A stretch of 64,000 nt of DNA, taken from the NCBI RefSeq assembly GCF_954871325.1, contig NC_088775.1, positions 19,755,561-19,819,560 on the forward strand. The letters are read 5' to 3'. A program made the position numbers and the translations under genes. The first letter of the stretch is position 1; each line of letters opens with the position of its first letter. Positions 24,050 through 37,082 of the stretch are shown here, one piece after another. The notes below the pieces were generated by a model that saw only the letters and a list, made by a program, of their open reading frames with translations, was not told the DNA's origin and made no database searches. This stretch comes from Gordionus sp. m RMFG-2023. Lineage: Eukaryota > Nematomorpha > Gordioida > Chordodea > Parachordodidae.

Positions 24050-25127
24050 TGCCTAAATGGTATCTCTAATTTAAAAAATAAATATATAATGTTTAACATA
24101 ATTTGTAGAGGAGTTTGTTGAATCCTTTATCATTTTTTTGTTTTTACAGGTTTGATATTCGTACATTGTCTTTTGACTTGAATTATTTCCATATAAAATT
24201 TTAAAATAGGGATTTGATTCTGGAACTTATTTCCATAATTTCACTTATACTAACTTCGTTTCCCCTACTATGAGTGATAATCATTCTACAAATTAAAATA
24301 TATAAAATTGGTAATGATATTCAATCGTGTAACATTTATATAAAAAATATATTCTTTACTTATTTCATTTTGATATTAGCTTAATGAGAGTTGTAAATTT
24401 TCCAGGTAATATTGGTTGTCAATATATTTATAATATGGCGGAAAAGAATAGGAAATTAATACAAGATTTCACGAAAAAAAAAGGTTATTAAAATGAAAGT
24501 CTCTATAAACATATGTTATTTTATGTGTTTACCTTGTTAAAATATCCAAATCTTCCTATTATCATATATTTTTGAGATATCCTTTGAATAAAATAAATGA
24601 TCGTGTATTTTTGCAATATAATATAATGACAATATTCTTCTAATATACAAATAACGACAATATTTCCTATATATTAATGACAATATTCTTCCAATATAAA
24701 GATAATGGCGATATTTTACAACTATAAATAATCAAAATCAATAGTGATAGAAAATCAGATATGAAACAAATCCAAAAATAATAAAAAGAATCCCTTTTGT
24801 TGCCCCTATAATTATTTCTTTTCCAACAAGTCAATAAAATGAAATATATATTTTATCAAATTAAACATATTTTTAACAACTAAAAAATATAAATGCATCT
24901 TATGAAAACTTAATTACAACAGTTATAATCTGTGATATCTAATTTTTTTAAACATGAATTTTAAAAAATGTATCTGTATCTTTTGCCAAGAAAATGAAAA
25001 ATATACAAGATTCTATTCAAAATTAAGGATTTTAGATAACTACTATCTTATTAAAAATGACAAAAAGATGCTGAGTACAAGATACAAAAGGATTTTGTAT
25101 AAGTATTCGCGGTACTGCCCAACTCTG
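24050..25127. mobile_element. Partial CAGAGTTGGGCAG-family hAT, reverse orientation
   Basis: It ends at 25127 with the inverted TIR (minus strand CAGAGTTGGGCAGTACCGCG), identical over this stretch to the 8677 end. Inside, blocks such as CCTTTATCATTTTTTTG with TTTTTACAGGTTT, GGAACTTATTTCCATAATTTC and GTTGTCAATATATTTATAATA follow the order of 9330-8940 on the opposite strand. The other end was not found. Confidence 0.65.
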
Positions 25128-25590
25128 TTTAGGAATATATATTTTTCAGTATCGATTTATTTTCTTGGAATTCTACATATCAATCGGAATGTATATTATT
25201 TATTATATTTTTATTTTTCTCGGATATTTTTTCAGAAATTATTTCATTATTTTTTGGTTTAATTATCGAAAAAATACAAAAAAACTATTATATAAAATAT
25301 AGAAAATTTCAAAAATGTTATGTGAATTATTCTGAATAAAAGTAAATAAAATAATATAGAATATATGTGAAATATAACAATATTTATCTATTTTCATGCC
25401 ATTATTGAAGATATCGAAAATGGTGGGCCCCATAAAAAACGCAAAAGTTAAATGGGGGCTATAATAGATGCTAATTTGTTCCTTCATTTCATTTATATTG
25501 AAAACATCATATACACAGATAATTATATAGATCCATAATATATAAACATACATACAATACAAATTAGTGATATTCTAGAACTTCTTTTTT

Positions 25591-25828
25591 TCAGAGCGGT
25601 AGCTTACTGGGATTGATTCTTTTTAGATATAAAATGTTCGGTCCCTAGTCGTTACATCTCTTCCCCACCTCTCTTATCCAATCCAAAACATTCACGTTCA
25701 GTGGCAACCTTGGATGATCCAAATGACGTTTAAAGTGCAGCAGTCCTCGAGGATCCCGTTATCGCTTGCGCTACGCGGTTACCATATCCAATCTATATCA
25801 ACTTTAATCACCAATTGTATGATGAAGG
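25591..25828 (+). mobile_element. Possible tRNA-derived SINE or host sequence, split by a hAT
   Basis: A Pol III A-box-like TAGCTTACTGGG (about 25598) and a B-box-like GTTCGGTCCC (about 25640) lie about 42 bases apart, the spacing of tRNA-derived SINE heads. The following sequence is much more G+C-rich than its surroundings and continues after the hAT at 37083. No second copy is in the window, so a SINE is only a suggestion; old unique host sequence is the alternative. Confidence 0.35.
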
Positions 25829-28247
25829 CATTCCACCAGTGGCGTCGCTAGGAGGGGGGAGCAGGGGCTCGAGCCCCTAAAAAATTTGAATAGCCCCCTA
25901 AAGCAAAAAATTTTTTTAAAAATGGAATCTTAACCCCTGAAAGATTTCTTTTATAATTCTATTAAGTAAAATATAGATTTAATTTTATTATTTAAAAATT
26001 AATAAGACTATCTAAATATTTATTAAATGAATACTATTTTAAATATTAGATTAAATTATACATATAATTATATTTTCACTATGTCAGCTAGCAATCAAAT
26101 TTTGTGTTAAAAATAGAATATCAATATCACTCACTAAATATTACTTTAGCATTAACAGTTGAAGCTTAATTGACTATTATTATTTAAATTATTTTATAAC
26201 CCTAATTAAATAAATATAATCATTTATTAATTTAACACTAAAAAATTTAATATTGTAATTAGCAGAGTTCAAAATGACTAATCAACTGTATATTTATTTT
26301 TAAATTTATTATCATACCTATTCCTAAAAATATTTCAAGGTCCAAATAAGTATAATAAAGAGTAAGTAAGTAGACATCATATAGTTTATACTCCTCTATT
26401 ATATACCGTTGTTTATAAAATAATATTAGATAAAATGTCACTTTTATAGACGTATTTGACAGTTATAATATATTACAGCTAATATTATAATGAATTTTAC
26501 TAATAAATGCTTTTGATAACAAATATAGTAACAATTTGCTTTCAAGGATTTAACGCCATCTATTTAGTTATAAATAATTTTAAAAATTAAACATTTTATT
26601 ATTCATCCTTCAATAGATGTAATAAATTTGATATCTTTACTTTTCTTTTTTACGTTAGGAAAGCTATTTTTTTCTTTTTCAAAAAACAGTTTTGAGTTAA
26701 ATTTTTAATACAAGTATATTTTTGATATTTTTATAAACGACTATTATTTTAAGATATAATATACCAACTAGAGGTGGTGCGACCGGTGCGACAATATATA
26801 AAATCTTAATTGTTTCATCATATCATTCTGGTCCTTATTTTATAGTTCCAAAATGTTTCATTTCTAATATGGCATCCTTGCCGTGTAAATAACTCGGCTT
26901 CAATATTTTTGCACAATTATTTCTTCCAAATATTTTTAGTGTTTTTATTTTATCAATTTATCCAACATAATAAATTCTGATACTAGTTTACATCGTGAGT
27001 GGGCTATTACTGCAAAATAAGCAGCATCTATTATTTATATTGCTATGTAATTTAAGATTATTACTACAAAGGCTGAGGGGTATGACTAAATACTGCCTTG
27101 TTAAGCTGTCTTGCTAAACTGTATTGCTATAAAGCAATTAATCATAATTTGATGATATAATATCTTTTAAAAAAAAAATTTTTTCAAATATTTTTTTTAT
27201 TTTACATAAATCAATTTTTAATTAATTAAAAAATTGATATTAAATATCAAATAATTTAAAATTCTATTTTTACTTAATATTATTGGGAAAAAAATATATT
27301 TACTAGCTTATTACAACTTAAATTTTATTTTTCAATTAGAAAATTTAACAAATTTATATCCATAAGAGGGCGTTAAATACATATATATGAAAATATATTC
27401 TTAGGAAACTAGAATAAATATTGGATAGCGCTTTTTTTGTATTTGGGTGTAAATACATTTGAAAAAACTAAAAAAAATTTAAAAAAAAAGAGGTTTCTTT
27501 GAGATTTCATTAATGAGTAGGTTTAGAATCGAAAAATAGTAGAAAGTTTGTAAGAAACATATTGCTGGCGTTATTGATCAAAATCTCTTCATTTTTGGTT
27601 TATACATGTATATTTAGGTGTTAAACATTATCCTAAAAAATATTTTGAAAATATTATGATTTGACGGAATGCCGAGCTTAAAACCGACCAATTACTAAAT
27701 ATTCGATCGACCAAATTTGGTGTTAATATTATTTGGAAAATGTTCATTTTTGGTTTATTTATCTATATATACGTATAAATCATTATCCCTAAAAATATTT
27801 TAAAAATATCGTGATTTGACAGAAAACCGATTTGAAACCGGCCCAATGACTAAATATTGTCTTGCTGGCGTTATACATGGAAAATTCTTTATTTTTGATT
27901 TATATGTGAACAATAACGTGATAAGAATTATCCTAATTAATTTTTTGAAAATATTAAGATTTGACCGAATGGCGAGCTCAAAACCGACCACCTACTAAAT
28001 ATTTGATCTACCAAATTTGGTAGTAATATTATTTGGAAAATCTTCATTTTTGTTTAATAATCTAATACGTGTAAATCATTATCCCAAAAAATATTTTATA
28101 AATATCGTGATTTGACTGATAACAGATTTGAAACCGAAATACTGCCTTGCTGGCGTTATACATGGAAAATTTTTGGTTTATACGTGATCATAACGTGTTA
28201 AGCATTATCCTAATTAATTTTTTGAAAATAAAATTATAAGTGATTTA

Positions 28248-28598
28248 TGGACTAACAACAATTGTGAGTCCATGAATCATGTATTTAAAAGTTATACAAA
28301 TTGGCAATCATGTAATTTAAATAATTTAATTGATATATTATATAATAAAGTACAAATACAAGAAAATCTCGAAAGAGCTTTGATAGGAAAAGGAGAATAT
28401 TATTTGGCTGAGGGGTATAAGTCATTTCAGATAGATTTATCAATTTGGTAGAAATTTAGTGAGGAAGATAAAAAAAAAGTGGTAGATAATTTAATAAAAG
28501 GAAGTAAAAAATGGGAAAGAGAAAATGTCATGTCATCATGCGGGGAATTAATACTTTTAAAGCCTAAAAATTCTAAAAAACCATGTCAAAAAATTTGA
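28248..28598 (+). pseudogene. MULE transposase C-terminal remnant
   Basis: The plus-strand frame reads WTNNNCESMNHVFKSYTNW, then NLIDILYNKVQIQE, RALIGKGEYYLAEGYKSFQI and DLSIW, about 115 codons in all with one in-frame stop at 28449-28451. The NNNCESMNH stretch followed by a short helical region and a G-E-Y-x-L-A block is how the region after the DDE catalytic core looks in animal Mutator-like transposases, as I know that family. The catalytic core itself is absent. The position inside 9-bp-duplicated long inverted ends supports the assignment. Similarity was judged by eye only. Confidence 0.65.
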
Positions 28599-28779
28599 AT
28601 AAAAAAAAATAGAGCAGTATCAATAAAAAAAATTAAAATTGAAAAATAATAAGGCCCTAAACGTCGTACTCTTTTTCATATATATCAAATCAATTTTTTA
28701 ATTTTACAATAGATTTTTGTACGGAACAATGCTTCATCCTAATCATAGTTTTAAAAAAAAATTTATTCACATAGCATGC

Positions 28780-31700
28780 AAATATTAATTGTTTTCATTC
28801 GGTCAAATCTTAATATTTTCAAAAAATTAATTAGGATAATGCTTACCAAGTTATTGTTCACATATAAACCAAAAATAAAGAATTTTCCATGTATAACGCC
28901 AGCAAGACAGTATTTAGTCATTGGGCCGGTTTCAAATCGGTTTTCTCTCAAATCACGATATTTTTAAAATATTTTTGGGAATGATTTACACGTATACATA
29001 GATATTTAAACCAAAAATGAACATTTTCCAAATAATATTACTAAAAAATTTGGTAGATCGAATATTTAGTAAGTGGTCGGTTTTGAGCTCGCCATTCGGT
29101 TAAATCATAATTAAAAAAAATTAGTTAGGATAATCCTTAACACGTTATTGTTCAGATATAAACCAAAAATGAAGAATTTTCCAAGCATAACGCCAGCAAG
29201 GCAGTATTTGGGTTTCAAATCGATTATAGGTCAAATCACGATATATTTAAAATATTTTTTGGGATAATGATTTACACGTATATATAGATATTTAAACCAA
29301 AAATGAACATTTTCCAAATAATATTACTACCAAATTTGGTAGATCGATTATTTAGTAAGTGGTCGGTTTTGAGCTCGCCATTCGGTCAAATCATAATATT
29401 TAAAAAAAATTAATTAGGATAATGCTTGACACGTTATTGTTCAGATATAAACCAAAAATGAAGAATTTTCCATGCATAACGCCAGCAAGGCAGTATTTGG
29501 GTTTCAAATCGGTTATAGGTCAAATCACGATATATTTTAAATATTTTTTGGGATAATGATTAACACGTATATATAGATATTTAAACCAAAAATGAACATT
29601 TTCCAACTAATATTACTACCAAATTTGGTAGATCGAATATTTAGTAAGTGGTCGGTTTTGAGCTCGCCATTCGGTCAAATCATAATATTTTCAAAATATT
29701 AATTAGGATAATGCTTAACACGTTATTGTTCACGTATAAACCAAAAATGAAGAATTTTCCATGTATAACGCCAGCAAGGCAGTATTTAGTCAATGGGCCG
29801 GTTTCAAATCAGTTATCAGTCAAATCACGATATTTAAATATTTTTTGGGATAATGATTTGCACGTATTTACAGATAAATTAACCAAAAATAGAACATTTT
29901 CCAAAAAATATTACTACCAAATTTGGTAGATCGAATATTTAGTAAGTGGTCGGTTTTGAGATCGTCATTCGGTCAAATCTTAATATTTTCAAAATATTAA
30001 TTAGGATAATGCTTAACACGTTATTGTTCACATATAAACCAAAAATAAGGAATTTTCCATGTATAACGCCAGGAAGGCAGTATTTCGGTTTCAAATCGGT
30101 TATAGGTCAAATCACGATATTTTTAAAATATTTTTTGGGATAATGATTTGCACGTATTTACAGATAAATTAACCAAAAATGAACATTTTAAATAATATTA
30201 CTACCAAATTTGATAGATCGAATATTTAGTAAATGGTCGGTTTTGAGCTCGCCATTCGGTTAAATCATAATATTTTCAAAAAATTAATAAGGATAATGCA
30301 TAACACGTTATTGTTCACGTATAAACCAAAAATGAAGAATTTTCGATGTATAACGCCAGCAAGGCAGTATTTCAGTTTCAAATCGGTTATCAGTCAAATT
30401 ACGATATTTATAAAATATTTTTTGGGATAATGATTTACACGTATATATAGATATTTAAACCAAAAATGAACATTTTCCAAATAATTTTACTACCAAATTA
30501 GGTAGATCGAATATTTAGTAAGTGGTCGGTGTTGAGCTCGCCATTCGGTCAAATCATAATATTTTCAAAATATTAATTAGGATAATGCTTAACACGTTAT
30601 TGTTCTGATATAAACCAAAAATGAAGAAATTTCCATGTATAACGTCAGCAATGCAGTATTTAGTCATTGGGACGGTTTCAAATCGGTTATAGGTCAAATC
30701 ACGATATATTTAAAATATTTTTTGGGATAATGATTTGCACGTATTTATAGATAAATTAACCAAAAATGAACATTATAAATAATATTATTACCAAATTTGA
30801 TAGATCGAATATTTAGTAAATGGTCGGTTTTGAGCTCGCCATTCGGATAAATCATAATATTTTCAAAAAATTAATTAGGATAATGCTTAACACGTTATTG
30901 TTCACGTATAAAACAAAAATGAAGAATTGCCCATGTATAACGCCAGCAAGGCAGTATTTTGGTTTCAAATCGGTTATAGGTCAAATCACGATATTTTTAA
31001 AATATTTTTTGGGATAATGATTTGCACGTATTTACAGATAAATTAACCAAAAATGAACATTTTAAATAATATTATTACCAAATTTGATAGATCGAATATT
31101 TAGTAAATGGTCGGTTTTGAGCTCGCCATTCGGATAAATCATAATATTTTCAAAAAATTAATTAGGTAATGCTTAACACGTTATTGTTCACGTATAAAAC
31201 AAAAATGAAGAATTGCCCATGTATAACGCCAGCAAGGCAGTATTTTGGTTTCAAATCGGTTATAGGTCAAATCACGATATTTTTAAAATATTTTTTGGGA
31301 TAATGATTTGCACGTATTTACAGATAAATTAACCAAAAATGAACATTTTAAATAATATTATTACCAAATTTGATAGATCGAATATTTAGTAAATGGTCGG
31401 TTTTGAGCTCGCCATTCGGATAAATCATAATATTTTCAAAAAATTAATTAGGATAATGCTTAACACGTTATTGTACACGTATAAACCAAAAATGATGAAT
31501 TTCCCATGTATAACGCCAGCAAGGCAGTATTTCGGTTTCAAATCGGTTATCAGTCAAATCACGATATTTATAAAATATTTTTTGGGATAATAATTTACAC
31601 ATATACATATATTTAAACCAAAAATGAACATTTTAAATAATAATACTACCAAATTTGATAGATCGAATATTTAATAAATGGTCGGTTTTGAGCTCGCCAT

Positions 31701-33600
31701 TCGGTTAAATCATAATATTTTCAAAAAATTAATTAGGATAATGCTTACCACGTTATTGTTCACATATAAGCCAAAAATGAAGAAATTTCCATGTATAACG
31801 CCAGCAAGGCAGTATTTAGTCATTAGGCCGGTTTCAAATCGGTTTTCTGTCAAATCACGATATTTTTAAAATATTTTTTATGATAATGATTTACACGTAT
31901 ATATAGATATCTAAACCAATAATGAACATTTTACAAATAATATTACTACCAAATTTGGTAGATCGAATATTTAGTAAGTGGTCGGTTTTCAGCTCGCCAT
32001 TAGGTCAAATCTTAATATTTTCAAAAAATTAATAAGGATAATGCTTACCACGTTATTGTTCACATATAAACCAAAAATAAAGAATTTTCCATGTATAACG
32101 CTAGCAAGACAGTATTTACTTATTGGGCCCTTTTCAAATCGGTTTTCTGTCTAATCACGATATTTATAAAATATTTTTTGGGATAATGATTTACATGTAT
32201 ATAGAGATATTTAAACCAAAAATGCACATTTTCCAAATAATATTACTACCAAATTTGGTAGATCGAATATTTAGTAAGTGGTCGGTTTCGTACTCGCCAT
32301 TCGGTCAAATCATAATATTTTCAAAATATTAATTAGGATAATGCATAACACGTTATTGTTCACGTATAAACCAAAAATGAAGAATTTTCCATGTATAACG
32401 CCAGCAAGGCAGTATTTCGGTTTCAAATCGGTTATAGGTCAAATCACGATATTTTTAAAATATTTTTTGGGATAATGATTTGCACGTATTTACAGATAAA
32501 TTAACCAAAAATGAACAATTCAAATAATATTACTACCAAATTTGATAGATCGAATATTTAGTAAGTGGTCGGGTTTGAGCTCGCCATTCGGTCAAATCTT
32601 AATATTTTCAAAAAATAAATTAGGATAATGCTTACCACGTTATTGTTCACATATAAACCAAAAATAAAGAATTTTTCATGTATAACGCCAGCAAGACAGT
32701 ATTTAGTCATTGGGCCGGTTTCAAATCGGTTTTCTGTCAAATCACGATATTTTTAAAATATTTTTGGGGATAATGATTTACACGTATACATAGATATTTA
32801 AACCAAAAATGAACATTTTCCAAATAATGTTACTACCAATTTTAATAGAGCGAATATTTAGTAAGTGGTCGGTTTTGTACTCGTCATTCGGTCAAATCAT
32901 AATATTTTCAAAAAATTAATTAGGATAATGCTTAACACGTTATTGTTCAGGTATAAACCAAAAATGAAGAATTTTCCATGTATAACGCCAGCAAGACAGT
33001 ATTTAGTCATTGGGCCGGTTTCAAATCGGTTTTCTGTCAAATCACGATATTTTTAAAATATTTTTTGGGATAATGATTTACACATATATATAGATATTGA
33101 AACCAATAAAGAACATTTTACAAATAATATTACTACCAAATTTGGTAGATCGAATATTTAGTAGGTGGTAGGTTTTGAGCTCGCCATTCGGTCAAATCAT
33201 AATATTTTCAAAATATTAATTAATATAAGGCTTAACACGTTATTGTTCACGTAATAACCAAAAATGAAGAATTTTCCTTGTATAATGCCAGCAAGGCAGT
33301 ATTTAGTCATTAGGCCGGTTTCAAATCGGTTATCTGTCAAATCACGATATTTTTACAATATTTTTTGAGATAATGATTTACACGTATATATAGATAAATA
33401 AACCAAAAATGATTATTTTCCAAATAATATTAACACCAAATTTGGTCGATCGAATATTTAGTAATTGGTCGGTTTTAATCTCGGCATTCGGTCAAATCAT
33501 AATGTTTTCAAAATATTTTTTAGGATAATGTTTAACACCTAAATATACACGTATAAACCAAAAATGAAGAGATTTTGATCAATAACGCCAGCAATATGTT
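28780..33600. repeat. Satellite-like tandem array, about 290-bp monomer, 16 copies
   Basis: Anchoring on GGTCGGTTTTGAGCTCGCC, copies begin near 29074, 29361, 29650, 29949, 30236, 30524, 30823, 31110, 31396, 31681, 31980, 32279, 32569, 32866, 33166 and 33466, so spacing is about 285-300. Two monomer lengths alternate irregularly: a long type with CAGTATTTAGTCATTGGGCC before TTTCAAATCGG and a short type lacking about 12 bases there. The outer TIR motif CAGTATTTAGTCAT recurs inside every long monomer. About two inverted monomers lie at 27540-28235. Short open frames in the monomers are by-products. Confidence 0.9.
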
Positions 33601-34308
33601 CCTTACAAACTTTCTACTATTTTTCGATTCTAAACCTACTCATTAATTAAATCTCAAAGAAACCTCTATTTTTTAAATTTTTTTAGGTTTTTTACATGTA
33701 TTTACACCCAAATACAAAAAAAGCGCTATCCAATATTTATTCTGGTTTCCTAAGAATATATTTTTATATTAACGCCCTCTTATGGATATAAATTTGTTAA
33801 ATTTTTAATTGAAAAATAAAATTTAAGTTGTAATAAGCTAATGAATATATTTTTTCCCAATAATATTAAGTAAAAATAGAATTTTAAATTATTTGATATT
33901 TAATATCAATTTTTTAATTATTTAAAAATTGATTTATGTAAAATAAAAAAAATGTTTTTGAAAAATATTTTTAAAAGATATTATATCATCAAATTATGAT
34001 TGATTATGATTAATTGCTTTTTAGTAAGACAGTATTTAGTCATACCGAAGGCTGAGAGTATATGATTGCATATATTAGATAAACAATAATGGTCAAATGT
34101 GTAGTCATTTATATATTATATATCATTTAAAATGGATGATAATCTTTTAGTAATTTAATATCTCACAATAATTTTATCGATTACTTATCTAGCTACCATC
34201 ATGTCATCTAAAAGGAAGCTCTAACCACTTAATAGTTTTATTATTTGGATTGGTCGTTTATACATTCTTCTTCAAGAATTGTTGATTTGGTTTAGGCCTA
34301 TAAATTTT

Positions 34309-36547
34309 GGGAGACGATAGACTTACGCCAAATGGCGTATTAGCAAGAAATAAAAGCTATATTTTTTCTTATTTATACGCATTTTCAGAATCGATAAAAA
34401 GTTACGAAGTTAAATAAACGAAGTTAATTGCCCAATATTTTTTGATGATGTTCGCAATAGTTCTTAGTTCTTACCAAAGGTATATTGTTGATATAGACAA
34501 ATATATAAAACTTTTTAATTAGATAATAAAAAAAATCTTCTTTACACCTTTTGAGCATCTTCAATTGACCTAGTAGAGGTAGACTTTGTACACTCAGACT
34601 CAAAGTTAAAAAATTGTAATTATTTACAGTTAATCGTAATTCTTAAAAATCATGATTAATTTACTTTTTTAAATATTTAAAGCCATAGATGACACATTCA
34701 TTAAAATCATTCAACCAACATACATTTAAAAATTTTTATAATCCAACTACCAATATCTAAAATTTAGTGTCAGTAAAAAAGAAAGTCCCCCAAAATATAG
34801 GAAGGGTGCTAACTGTTCCATCACAGATGGAAACAATTGAACCAGATGGGAATTGTTTTCACTGGTAATTTAAAAATCATAAAAAAATTTGCCTGATTAT
34901 ATAGGTTAATATTTTATAAATTATAGTTGTATTTTTTTATACTAATATTCATAGGATATAGTTTTGTGTCTTTCTTTACCTTAAATTTTAATTATATCCT
35001 ATATTAATTCAGAACTTTATTTTTTTTAAAGCATGATTGATTTTTAGACAGTAACATTTAATTTTTTTTTAAAAATAATTAGATCTATCAGTATGGAGAT
35101 TACAGGAAAACAAGACTCCTATGGTTTGATTAGATCATATATGGTCTTGCTGATGCTGCAAAAAAAAATATTAGATTATGCTTAAGGTCAAAATACATGG
35201 ATGTGCAACAGTATATAATAGAAGAATGCTGAATGGGTAATGATGCAAAGTGTTGCCACATTTCTCAATACCCCGATTATGGTGTATGCTATTCATTTAG
35301 CTGGCAAATGTATCCGCTATTTAAATATGATGATGGAAATATAAAAAACATTTATATTAACAATTCTGGATTCCATTGTTAATGTTATTGATTTTGAAGA
35401 TTAATTACAAATGTTGATAATTTTACTAAAAGTATTTTAGTTGATTGTATTTGTCTAGTTTTTATGCATATTTCTTTTTATTTATCCTATTTTAAGCATA
35501 TTATAAATAAATATATAGAATAAAGATATCTTTTTTAATCATACCATTTTTATATACATTTCATTACAACACCATATAATCACACCAATTATTATGTTTA
35601 CTTTAAATTTGTATTGCTTTAACAATTTTTCCCAAATTCTAAAAATAAATTTGGAAATTTTTTTAAAATCTGAATTAATCTTTTTTTTAAAATCATCAAC
35701 TCAAAAATGACTATTTAGTACATAACATGAATATCATTTTTAAATAAAAAAAATTGCCTCCAAATAAGTTTTAATAAAATGTTAAAATTCATAATGAATA
35801 TTTTAATGGCAAAAATTTTGCCAAAATACATAATTTGATCAGTTAGAAGTAATTCTAGAAACCCTGAAGAACCATAAGAAAATCTCAAGAAGTCTTTTAG
35901 AAATTGGTATAAATATTTTCCAAATGGTTCATAAGTTTTTAAAAATATATTAATTTAGGTAAATTAATTAAGAAGATTATGGGAGCTCATTAAGAAATTT
36001 ATTTTTCTAAACTCTCTTTATTAATAAAAAATATCAAAAGATATAATTTATAAATTTCAACATAAATTCAATAAAAAAATTTATATAAAAAATAGCAATT
36101 GTTTGTAGATTTGAAGCTTGTTAGGGATTGTTGGGTGTCAATTTTATAGAATAAGTCAACATAAGGTAAGAACTTTAATGTTTCCAAGTAACCTTTAAAA
36201 TAAGACATACAATATAATTTAAAATGTATTTCTTTATATTTATTATTTTTTCAATCATTCTAAATTTCCTAATTCATTGTCATCTTATTTTTATTTTATA
36301 TTTCAAAAATAAACAACTATAATTACTTGGAGTGACCAAAATTTAAAAAAATGATATATAACATTACTGAAAAGATGACAATAAATTCTGACATAATTGA
36401 ATTTCGTTTACGATATTATTTATACATCCATTTTCTTGACCACTTAATAACTTTTTATCGATTCGGAAAATGCGTATAAATAAGAAAAATATAGCTTTTA
36501 TTTCTTGCTAATACGCCATTTGGCGTAAGTCTATCATCTCATCTCCC
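34309..36547 (+). mobile_element. MULE-like element carrying an OTU-protease remnant
   Basis: Inverted ends of about 100 bp match closely: both carry GATAGACTTACGCC, AAATGGCGTATTAGCAAGAA, TATTT-TTCTTATTTATACGC and ATCGATAAAAAGTTA. The flanks share only ataaat outside GGGAGA, so the target duplication is uncertain. The interior encodes an OTU-like fragment (34757-35400). OTU-bearing Mutator-like elements are known in animals; that and the long TIRs are the basis for the family call. It sits between the first MULE and the right arm of the hAT container. Confidence 0.65.
34757..35400 (+). pseudogene. OTU-type cysteine protease domain remnant, with an intron
   Basis: The frame gives NIGRVLTVPSQMETIEPDGN then CFH, the OTU catalytic-cysteine motif DGNCF. 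A GT-AG intron (34865-35082, TG|GTAATT to ATTAG|AT) follows, and after it SISMEITGKQDSYGLIRS, which continues the OTU helix. The codon across the splice junction reads TGA where Arg is usual. Later come EWVMMQSVATFLNTPIMVYA, like the OTU E-W-G-x-x-x-E-x-x-A-x-x-L-N-x-P-I stretch, and in another frame IYINNSGFHC, where the catalytic His is expected. Stops and frame changes make it inactive. Confidence 0.65.
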
Positions 36548-37082
36548 ATAAATGGGAAATTTTTCCTTATTAGTCCATTCTATAAATGTGTAAAATGGTA
36601 ACAGATAGTTATCTTAGTTTATTAACCTTTTGTCAATGTAAGTTGCTAAGAATTATTATTGCATTATGTGGTTTTTAAAAACTATTATCAATTGAGGCAT
36701 ATGCATGAATTAATTAATCTTTTTTATCACTTGTAATTCTTTAGACGCAAATTTTTTTTATATCAGCAATCTAAAATATTTTATACTATAATAAATAGAT
36801 TTTGTATTAAAAAATATTATTTTTAGAAATGTCTTGTATTGTTTTAATTATTTATATGCCAGTTTATTTTGTATGCATAATATTTTACATTTCAAAATAT
36901 GAAATTCAGAATAATTGTTCAGATTTAACAAATTTTAAAAATGTTATATATAAATATAAAACCCGGCCGAAGGCCGAACAAAAGCGGGGCAAATTGGAGG
37001 TATGGGGAGCGAAGCCTCCCATAAATTTTTTTTAATTGAGCCCCCTGAGATTGTAAAGGCTAGCGACGCCCCTGCATTCCAC

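Larger units (their letters stand above)
27078..34047 (+). mobile_element. Mutator-like (MULE) element with giant repeat-built inverted ends
   Basis: The outermost ends are GGGTATGACTAAATACTG on the left and, inverted, CGGTATGACTAAATACTG on the right. The 9-mer aaggctgag lies directly outside both (27069-27077 and 34048-34056), an exact 9-bp duplication typical of MULEs. The outer about 460 bp of each arm are unique inverted sequence (for example GCGCTATCCAATATTTATTC). Inward, both arms turn into about 290-bp monomers: about two inverted on the left, about sixteen direct on the right. The interior keeps a MULE transposase C-terminal remnant. It is inserted in the 25837-37074 hAT. Confidence 0.88.
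25837..37074. mobile_element. hAT-type element inflated to 11 kb by nested MULEs
   Basis: The left end is CAGTGGCGTCGCTAG and the right end, inverted, CAGGGGCGTCGCTAG. The octamer cattccac is exact on both sides (25829-25836 and 37075-37082). The element's own sequence is the two arms: 25837-27068, whose 26340-26590 part matches the 14046-15199 element inverted, and about 36548-37074, which carries the GGAGGTATGGGGAGCGAAGCC module. Both MULEs (27078-34047 and 34309-36547) lie in between. No hAT transposase remains. Confidence 0.85.

Noticed and set aside
26760-26800. GGTGCGACCGGTGCGAC block as a further transposon end
   Set aside because: No inverted partner or duplication could be found in the container arms.
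28763-33056. A series of similar 60-95-residue open frames, many starting MVGFELAIRSN
   Set aside because: They repeat with the 290-bp monomer on both strands, so they are by-products of the tandem array, not genes.
28780-33600. CRISPR-like regular repeats
   Set aside because: Monomers of about 290 bp are contiguous without unique spacers, and the sequence is eukaryotic transposon DNA.
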